This document shows, piece after piece, positions 43,907 through 64,000 of a stretch of 64,000 nucleotides of DNA. Where the stretch lies: NCBI RefSeq assembly GCF_027579695.1, contig NC_083587.1, positions 43,887,732 to 43,951,731 on the forward strand. Reading direction: 5' to 3'. Source of the DNA: Neoarius graeffei. Lineage: Eukaryota; Chordata; Actinopteri; Siluriformes; Ariidae. The notes under the pieces are model-generated. The model was not told where the DNA came from. It searched no databases and saw only the letters and a list, made by a program, of their open reading frames with translations. How positions within the stretch are numbered: the stretch's first letter is position 1; every line of letters begins with the position of its first letter. The position numbers were made by a program, and so were the translations under genes.

Positions 43907-44740
43907 TATCATTGTTAATATAGGTCCTCTTTTATTGCAGATTTTTAAGCAATTTTTTTTTATTTATAGTTGATATATCTATAACTTCTGATTTAAAACA
44001 AATGCCAATTTTGCTTTGTAGATTGTTATTGAGGTGTTGTTTGCATCCACAGACACTTTAAATATATTGTGGTCCTGGAAGCTTTCTGATTGGCTTCCAT
44101 CGGCAGGTATTTAAATTGGTGGGGTGCTGGCTTTTTCTTGTCTCCCCTCCTCCTTTGTTTCTTTCCCTGTGTCTACCAACCCCTTTAATTCAGTACAAAT
44201 TGGTATAGAAGGTTGTTTCCAGATTACCAAACCTTAAACATATGGGGGGGGGGGGTGTTGTTGTTTTTTTTTTTACAAGGGCCCATTTTTCTATGTACTT
44301 GCATTAAATATAAAACTATTTGGTTTGGCAGAGTCATTCATCTAATACCTGAGAACTCCTGGAAAATCTCTGCAGTTGGCTTAGCTATATATGCATTCCT
44401 CAATATCAGTCCAAATCTAAAGTATATCCTGTTGCAATAGGGCTGCAAACAAATGTTGGATTGGGCTTGCAATTTTCTATTCCTTTCAAGTTTCATTTTG
44501 GACCAAATCTTTTAGAAGACTTAAATCTAGTATGGTCAAAACATAAAATGTGCATTTTCAAAATAATGTGAGCCAGTGTTTCTTGGTGGTGAGCAGTGGC
44601 ATAGCTACTGGTTGTGCATCTTGTTGGGTGGGGACATCAGACTAAAGTTGAAGTCCAGGCAACTTTATGGTTATGAGCTATGACGCGATTCGGCAGCAAG
44701 CAGTCGGAATTGAGAAGTGCTCCATTCTAAAGAATATTAG
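43907..44740. other. Gene-free stretch
   Basis: Nothing recognised. A G-run lies at 44245-44255. Confidence 0.4.
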
Positions 44741-44748
44741 AGAACAAT

Positions 44749-44882
44749 GTTACTTTAATGTAGGCTACACACAAAGTAACATTAATGTTAATTAAGACGA
44801 AGTTTATATTGTTAGTTTATACTAGCCTTGGTCTTTAATTAACATTAAGGTTACTTTGTGTGTAACCTACATTAAAATAACT
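44749..44882. repeat. Foldback repeat with ~48-bp arms
   Basis: The left arm (gttactttaatgtaggctac ...) and right arm (44834-44882) are inverted copies with a few mismatches, separated by about 35 bp. Confidence 0.8.
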
Positions 44883-44886
44883 GTGT

Positions 44887-45340
44887 TCCTGATCAAATCA
44901 AATCAAGTTTATTTGTACAGCGCTTTTAACAATAAACATTGTCGCAAAGCAGCTTTACAGAATTTGAACGACTTAAAACATGAGCTAATTTTATCCCTAA
45001 TCTATCCCCAATGAGCAAGCCTGTGGCGACGGTGGCAAGGAAAAACTCCCTCAGACGACATGAGGAAGAAACCTCGAGAGGAACCAGACTCAAAAGGGAA
45101 CCCATCCTCATTTGGGCAACAACAGACAGCCTGACTATAATATTAACAGTTTTAACAGGTATAACCCTCAACTGTCCTCATGGGGCCGTCCTTCACAGGA
45201 GTGGGGCGATAAAACTCCGACCAGACACAGGGCACCAGGATGGATCAAGCAGGTCCGAGGGGCAGAAGAGGCCAGCATCTCAATCCCAGGATCAACATGT
45301 AACTCAGAGGGACAGATTGGGGGGGGGGGGAGAGAAAGAA
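44887..45340. repeat. Dispersed fish repeat (aatcaagtttatttgtacagc type)
   Basis: Contains the familiar phrases cgcaaagcagctttacag, ggcaaggaaaaactccctca and agaggaaccagactcaaaag, which recur across many fish genomes. A partial relative begins at about 50152 (attttatttatatagtg). I cannot name its class. Confidence 0.6.
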
Positions 45341-45602
45341 AACACGTTGTTAGGTATGCCCTAAAAATGACAAGTATTAAATCTGTGTGGTAGGCTCGCA
45401 GAGATGAGAGTCTTTACATCAGGCATAACACACAATGGCATGTTAATATGATAAAAAAATATATCATGACCTGCTCTGGCTGGATGCTTGATTGGGTGCT
45501 GATCCTGGTTTTAGTGACTAATTCCTGTAACTGTTCAAATTGATGTTGTTTTGAGCCAATAAATTGCATTACCCCTTAAAAGCAAGTGTTCTAGACTGAT
45601 AA

Positions 45603-45981
45603 TCTCATCTCATCTCATTATCTCTTGCCGCTTTATCCTTCTACAGGGTCGCAGGCAAGCTGGAGCCTATCCCAGCTGACTACGGGCGAAAGGCGGGGTA
45701 CACCCTGGACAAGTCGCCAGGTCATCACAGGGCTGACACATAGACACAGACAACCATTCACACTCACATTCACACCTACGGTCAATTTAGAGTCACCAGT
45801 TAACCTAACCTGCATGTCTTTGGACTGTGGGGGAAACCGGAGCACCCGGAGGAAACCCACGCGGACACGGGGAGAACATGCAAACTCCACACAGAGAGGC
45901 CCTCGCCGGCCATGGGGCTCGAACCCAGGACCTTCTTGCTGTGAGGCGACAGCGCTAACCACTACACCACCGTGCCACCCT
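45603..45981 (-). repeat. V-SINE-like copy with 12-bp target duplication
   Basis: Minus strand. tagactgataat stands on both sides (about 45593-45604 and 45981-45992). Confidence 0.93.
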
Positions 45982-46097
45982 AGACTGATAATGTTGCCTT
46001 TAAATACTTTCTTATGAAATTTTTAATGTTGCAATGGATCATCGAGAAGTAGTTGGGAATGGTTTGAATGGAACCAAAATTTACATAGTTGTGTTCT

Positions 46098-46143
46098 CTA
46101 GAAGAAGAAGAAGAACAAGAAGAACAACAACAACAACAACAAC
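46098..46143 (+). repeat. (GAA)n(CAA)n microsatellite
   Basis: Two adjoining trinucleotide runs next to a SINE tail. Confidence 0.9.
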
Positions 46144-46460
46144 TTTATTTATCACACATACACTTAAGCACACAGTAAAATTCCTCTCTGCGTTTAACCC
46201 ATCTGAAGCAGTGAACACACACATACACACACATGTGAGCAATGAGCAAGCACACATACCCAGAGCAGTGGGCAGCCATGCTACAGCACCCAGGGAGCAG
46301 TTGGGGGTTAGGTGCCTTGCTCAAGGGTACTTCAGCCCAAGGCTGCCCCATGTTAACCTAACCGCATGTGTTTGAACTGTGGGGGAAACCGGAGCACCCA
46401 GAGGAAACCCATACAGATATGGGGAGAACATGCAAACTCCACACAGAAAGGCCCCCATTG
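46141..46460 (-). repeat. SINE with the acaaataaa-type 3' body
   Basis: Minus-strand relative of the copy at 24164-24601. The tRNA-like head is missing. Confidence 0.8.
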
Positions 46461-46610
46461 GCCTCTTATTCTCTCAAGCAGAACACTTCTAAATGCCAAT
46501 TGGTTGCTGCAGAACTGCATGAAAGTAAGAACTCAGTCAGTCAGTGTCTGTTTGCTTTGTGGTCCCTTTAAATAAAGTTTCCAAGACCAAGCATTTCAAA
46601 GGAACTTGTA

Positions 46611-46819
46611 CACTGTAAAAAAATATTTGTTGTTTTAACTTAAAAAAGTTAGTGCAAGGGCTGCCTTAAAATTTTGAGTTCACTGGAATTCACATAGTAA
46701 GTTAAATTGTTGTGAACTTACTATATTAATTTCAGTGAACTCAAAATTTTAAGGCAGCCCTTAAGGCAGCCCTTGCACTAACTTTTTTAAGTTAAAACAA
46801 CAAATCATTTTTTACAGTG
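46611..46819. mobile_element. Palindromic MITE with TA duplication
   Basis: The ends cactgtaaaaaaat and attttttacagtg are inverted and nearly the whole length folds back on itself (agttagtgcaagggctgcc pairs with ggcagcccttgcactaact). TA lies at both borders. One arm holds a 14-bp local duplication (ggcagcccttaa). Confidence 0.82.
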
Positions 46820-47256
46820 TAACAGTGTGTACTAAATATGCCAACACCAGAATCAGCCACAAACTCCATCTCCCAGAATGCACCATGGCCTTCAAACATG
46901 GCTGACACAGACTACACCTCCCACTTCACACAGCCACTGTCCCGTTCACTCACACCTGAATACTGACTGCTTGTACCTGGATGCAATCATGTGCATGCAC
47001 ACACTCACCCAATATATATAGCCCTCACAAACATTCCCACAATGCCCACAAAGTATTGTCTAGTGTTCCCTACCTGACATACCGTGTTTGTTGACAGTTT
47101 GGAATTCTCTGGTTCATGATCTTGTTTTTGGTTTCCTGTGGTATCATTTGCCTACCTGTTGGTTTTTTGGGTTTTTTTTTGGGGGGGGGGGTCAATAAAA
47201 GCTTGCAAACACAGCTGTTCTTGCTGGTATGATGGCATATTAGGGATATTTTAGGT
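46820..47256. other. Gene-free stretch
   Basis: No gene seen. A run of T and G lies at 47166-47192. Confidence 0.4.
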
Positions 47257-47257
47257 G

Positions 47258-47258
47258 A

Positions 47259-47322
<64 letters not shown>
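47258..47322 (+). repeat. (GAAA)n microsatellite
   Basis: About 16 units. Confidence 0.95.
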
Positions 47323-47329
47323 AATGCTG

Positions 47330-49318
47330 AGCAGAGGGATAGGGTAATAGTCTCAGAAAAAATCAGAATTTCTGAGATTACATTTATGAGAAACTGTGAT
47401 ATTCTCTGAGATTATAAAGTCATAAATTTGCCAGGAAAAACCTGTCCTAATATTTGAACATCCGATATTTGAACCTATTTGAACATAATAATATTTGAAC
47501 AGCCGATATTTGAACATTGAAACTGATTATATCACCCAGTATTGGTTTTTGTACTGTTATCAGCAGCCCGGGCCTGGCTAAGTTCCCATGCACGCAGTGG
47601 ATTGTGGGATATGTGAAAGAGGCAAATAAAAGAATAAAGCGCTAACAGATTTTCACCTACATTCCCCAGAATGCACTGCAGCCAGGAAGAATGTGACAGT
47701 TGCGCTTCTTGGATGCAATAGTAGATAAATGTATAAACTGCAGAGGTTTGTTTATCCGTGCTCTTTCTTTTTTGCCTTAGCTGTTTATAAATGTATAATT
47801 AGTGTGCAAGAGCAGTTTCCCGTTACATTCAGTGCAGGGATTCTTCTCATTTGCCCAAATCTATGTTACTTTGAAACAGCTAAGCTGAGAGTTATAGGAA
47901 ATGTAGTCTTTTCTCCTCAAAATATAAAATAATAAAGCTCTAAGAGAGTTTGAACTATATTTCCCAGAATGCATTGCAGTTGGGAAGCACGTAATTGTTG
48001 TTTTGGAGAATTCGTCCTTTTTACATATCCCACAATCCACTGTGAGGTTGGGAACTTCAGGTGGCCAGGCCCAGGCTGCTGATAATGGTACAAAAACCAG
48101 TATTGGGCTATATAATCAATTTCGATATTCAAATATTGGATGTTCAATTATTATGTTCAAATATTGGCTGTTCAAATATTATTACAGGTTTACATGGTCT
48201 CACAGATGTTTTTCAAGATTAATACTGCTCGAAATGATTGCACATTTACAATTAGTCATCAGTGTAAATGTACACTTAATGTTGTTGGCAAGAGTTATCG
48301 TGCTGAGTAGCTGGAACATGTATTTTGTGTAAACAATGTAGAGAGTGAAAGTGAAAGGGCTGTATGGGTGATAATATAAGGATGACTGATTAAAAGCTTC
48401 TGTGCTGACGAAAAATACCATGGAACCAGTAACTAGACATAAAAGCAAATTAATAACTCCGCATTTCAGCTTGCATCCGATATTTGAACATCCAAACTGG
48501 TGACAAATTGTAAATGTGCAATCATTTTGAGCAGTATTAATCTTGAAAAAATCCGTGAGACCATCCATCCATTATCTGTAGCCGCTTATCCTGTCCTACA
48601 GGGTCGCAGGCAAGCTGGAGCCTATCCCAGCTGACTACGGGCAAAAGGCGGGGTACACCCTGGACAAGTTGCCAGGTCATCACAGGGCTCACACATAGAC
48701 ACAGACAACCATTCACACCTACGCTCAATTTAGAGTCACCAGTCTTTGGACTGTGGGGGAAACCGGAGCACCTGGAGGAAACCCACGCGGACAACATGCA
48801 AACTCTGCACGGAAAGGCCCTCGCCGGCCACTGGGCTTGAACCCAGGACCTTCTTGCTGTGAGGTGACAGTGCTAACCACTACACCACCGTGCTGCCCTG
48901 TGAGACCATGTAAACCTGTAATAATATTTGAATAGCTGATATTTGAACATATTTAAACATAATAATATTTGAACCTCTGATATTTGAACATCGAAACTGA
49001 TTATATAGCCCAATATTGGTTTTTGTGCCATTATCAGCAGCCTGGACCTGGCCACCAGGGTTTCCCAACCATGCAGTGGATTGTGGGATATGTGTCGGGG
49101 CGAATAGCCAAGGTTTTTTTTGTTTTGCTTTGTTTTTGTTTTTTTAATTTTTTTTTAGGAAATCTGTGCCTTCTGGGATTAAAAAGTTTTGAGTTTTTTT
49201 CTCACAAATTTATGATTCAGAAAATAATCCAAGATTTTCTTATAAATTTATGACTTTAATATCAGAAAATCTGAGGGATTTTTTTTCTCAGAATATTATC
49301 CCCTCCCTCAACGCCATT
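47330..49318. mobile_element. Large foldback element, with inner copies and a SINE insertion
   Basis: Left text (ggtaatagtctcagaaaa ... aagtcataaatttg) returns inverted at 49200-49310 (aaatttatgactttaata ... gaatattatcccctccc). Inside, aatatttgaacatccgat-type text and tggattgtgggatatgtg appear at 47450-47620, inverted at 48010-48180, and again in the first orientation at 48920-49100. A V-SINE interrupts it at 48566-48898. The copy at 55429-55948 is a shorter relative. Confidence 0.65.
48566..48898 (-). repeat. V-SINE-like copy
   Basis: Minus strand, ggatgg tail type, with a gap in the body. It is inserted in the foldback element; ctgtgagaccatg-type flank recurs on both sides. Confidence 0.9.
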
Positions 49319-49685
49319 TTTTTAAACCTACAATGCCTCTGATACGCCTTCATACTGCTGCCTGACAATGTGACAGCAAATTTTCTTTGAATGCACAAAT
49401 TTAATATTATAGCTTGCTCAGGGCATAATTAGCACACTCGCAAAAATGCTATTTGGCATCATTTACTTGCTCTATGACTGAACGTAGTGCTTCATGGTCT
49501 GTTATTGGATTAATCCTTCATATTAATTATTAATAATTTCTCCTGCTCACTTGAAAATTGCATTCACAAAAATGGTGGGAAAAAAGACAAGAAATTTTAA
49601 TTCAAGTGTCTCTTATACTTGCTTTGTCACCTGCCAGTATGAATGCAGAGTCAATGTAATTGATACATATGTTGTGTATTTTCAG

Positions 49686-62081
<12,396 letters not shown>

Positions 62082-62298
62082 GTACCACAACATATTTGTT
62101 TCAATTAACCAACATAATCTTAATCCATAGCTGGTGAAAATAAAGTAGGGTATCGTAGACCATCTATACTATATAAAAAAATTTCTCATCAGATCCCATT
62201 GTCCTACAAATTGGCCACTGATCACAATTGTGCTTTATTGTATAGGATGAGATACAACCCTAAATCAGGAGTTGAGATGTATGAAAATGCAAATAGAA

Positions 62299-62300
62299 AA

Positions 62301-62356
<56 letters not shown>

Positions 62357-62357
62357 A
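62299..62357 (+). repeat. (GAAA)n microsatellite
   Basis: About 14 units. Confidence 0.95.
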
Positions 62358-62654
62358 ATGATTGCAACACATTCCAAAAAAAAATAAGTTGGGACAGGGC
62401 AATTTAGGGTTAGTAATGAGGTAAAACAATTAAATAATGATGAGATTTGAAATGGATGATGTCAACAGGTGATTATAATCATGATCTGGTATAAAATCAG
62501 TATCCGAGAAAGATCTAGTGTTTGAGGATGAGCAAAGAACCTCCTGTTTGTCAATAAATGCATGAGAAAATTATTGAGATGTTTAAAAACAATGTTCCTC
62601 AAATAAAGATAGGAAGGGATTTGGATATTTCACCCTCTACAGCATATAATACAC

Positions 62655-63055
62655 TGCAACCCTGCTATAATGAACTCCTTGGGGGACGTACAAATACCGA
62701 AAACTTGATAATACTCAAATGGACCGACTTGTCACATCAAACACTCAGGTTATATGCAAAATTTTAGTCATGTTCTCATCACAGATTTGTCCTTCCAAGT
62801 CACTATCTCAGTTCATTGACTGAGTTAAAGGATCACAAATGGATCTGATGATTTCTTCATCTGTTTTGGAAATGACAGAGGTTACCAGTGTATCGTTGTC
62901 ACTGTCCATCCACTGACTCACTATGATTTCTAAATATAAACAATTCAGTTGATTCATGTGTTGCAAACCACTGATGATGCCTTTTATGTTGCACTGTGCG
63001 GCTGGGCAGGGGTATAAATATGAACTTCGTTCATTATTTGCAAAAGTGCACTTAC
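62655..63055 (-). mobile_element. Pogo/Tigger-like fragment
   Basis: The left end gcaaccctgctataatgaac resembles Tigger termini. The minus strand near 62955-62820 reads VSQWMDSDNDTLVTSVISKT DEEI, like the C-terminal tail of pogo/Tigger transposases. It lies inside the Tc1-like element. Confidence 0.6.
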
Positions 63056-64000
63056 AGTGCATCATTAAACAATTCAAGGAATCTGGAGGAATTCCTTGCA
63101 TAAAGGCCAAGGGCGCAAGCCTAAGCTGAACACCCATGATCTCTGGTTCCTCAGACGGCACTGCATCAAGATCCATCATTCATCCATAGCTGATATAATC
63201 ACCTGAGCTGGGGATTACTTTGGTAAACCTTTGTCAAGCACTACAATACAGAGTTACATCCACAAATGCTAGTTAAACTTTATTGTGCAAAAAGGAAGCC
63301 TTATGTTAACTGTGTCCAGAAGCGCTGTTAATTTCTCTTGGCTTGGAGGCATCTGGGATGGGCCATCACACAGTGGAGACATGTATTCCAGGTTTTTTGG
63401 AAGACATGGATGTTGTGTGCTCTGGCCCAAAGACAAAAAGGACCATCCAGACTGTTACCAGCATAAAGTCCAAAATCCAGGGTCTGCCATCGAATGGGGT
63501 TGTGTCAGTGCCCTTGGTAAAGGTAACTTACACTTCTGTGATGGCAGCATTAATGCAGAAAAGTACATTGAGATTTTGGAGCAACATATGCTGCCTTCAA
63601 AACAACATCTTTTCCAGGAATATTTCAACAAGACAATGCAAAACCACATTCTACACACATTACAAAGGCATGGCTGTGGAAGAGGAGGGTGTTAGTCCCC
63701 TCTGTCCTCAATAGCGAATGTGTGGTGAATTTTGAAATGAAACATCAAAACAATGGGGCCTCATACTGTTACACACCTTAAGACCTGTTTGGAGGAAAAA
63801 ATGGGACAAAATAACACCATTTCATTGCTTGGTGTCTTCAGTTCCTAAACATTGTGTTGTAAGAAGGAATCGGAAAGTGGTAAATGCTTTCCCAACCCAA
63901 CTTTTTTTTTTTAATGGGTTGCAAGAATCAAAATTGAAGTGTTTATTTTGAAAGAAAATTCAATTAAATTCATGAGGTAAAACATCAAATAATGTGCTGT

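Larger units (their letters stand above)
62255..64000 (+). mobile_element. Tc1-like element of the A/B family, runs off the right edge
   Basis: The left end caaccctaaatcaggag follows TA at 62253-62254. A (GAAA)n tract expands the left arm (62299-62357). Transposase starts at 62558 (MHEKIIEMFKNNVPQIK), is broken by a Tigger-like fragment at about 62655-63055, and resumes from about 63060 to 63700 with stops and frame changes. The 3' part near 63825-63900 matches 24136-24660. Confidence 0.8.

Noticed and set aside
46034-46375. 113-codon plus-strand frame
   Set aside because: It runs across a trinucleotide microsatellite and a SINE body.
49551-49685. Open frame reading straight into the nipal2 TM1 exon
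   Set aside because: The text does not look like a NIPAL N-terminus and a good acceptor follows, so I treat it as intron. Transcripts could overturn this.

Overview
The window is vertebrate, almost certainly teleost fish, nuclear DNA. It holds one intronless host coding sequence, part of a second multi-exon host gene, and a very dense mixture of fish-type repeats: Tc1/mariner, hAT-like, Harbinger-like and THAP-bearing DNA transposons, L2/L1-type LINEs, Ty3/gypsy elements, and about two dozen copies of one V-SINE-like tRNA-headed SINE. The SINE sequence reminds me of catfish and related ostariophysans, but that is only an impression.

Host genes. kcns2 (silent Kv9.2 potassium channel subunit) lies on the minus strand at 30424-31857. 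nipal2 (NIPA-like, predicted Mg2+ transporter) lies on the plus strand, with seven internal exons between 49686 and 62081; its first exon was not found and its last exons lie beyond the right edge. The two genes are head to head. From memory this is also the arrangement in human 8q22 (NIPAL2 <- -> KCNS2), so this looks like conserved microsynteny. kcns2 makes a pore subunit that modifies Kv2 channels at the plasma membrane. nipal2 makes a multi-pass membrane protein. I see no functional link beyond their old adjacency.

Layout. 1-10560 is a Russian-doll nest. A Tc1-like element (minus) is split by a second Tc1-like element (79-10088). That second element holds a LINE fragment (382-2343), a TIR element (2612-8777) and a solo LTR (9056-9379). 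The TIR element in turn contains a whole-looking, apparently very young Gmr1-like Ty3/gypsy retrotransposon (2663-7580) with integrase placed before reverse transcriptase. 10565-15700 is an older gypsy fossil split by a DNA element (11321-13148) whose 309-aa ORF looks like a FEN/PIN-type nuclease. 16.3-25.7 kb is a mosaic of microsatellites, L1-like LINE pieces, hAT-like and Harbinger-like elements and a THAP-bearing element. 25.8-30.4 kb is mostly unrecognised sequence with MITEs and SINEs, ending in the kcns2 3' flank. 32-49.7 kb is the intergenic region, or nipal2 intron 1, with many SINEs, a ~460-bp tandem duplication, a Tc1 element (39936-41563) and foldback elements. 49.7-64 kb is nipal2, whose introns hold a composite Tc1 element (51362-56018), a THAP-bearing element, and an L2 LINE inserted inside a V-SINE. 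The right edge enters another Tc1-like element.
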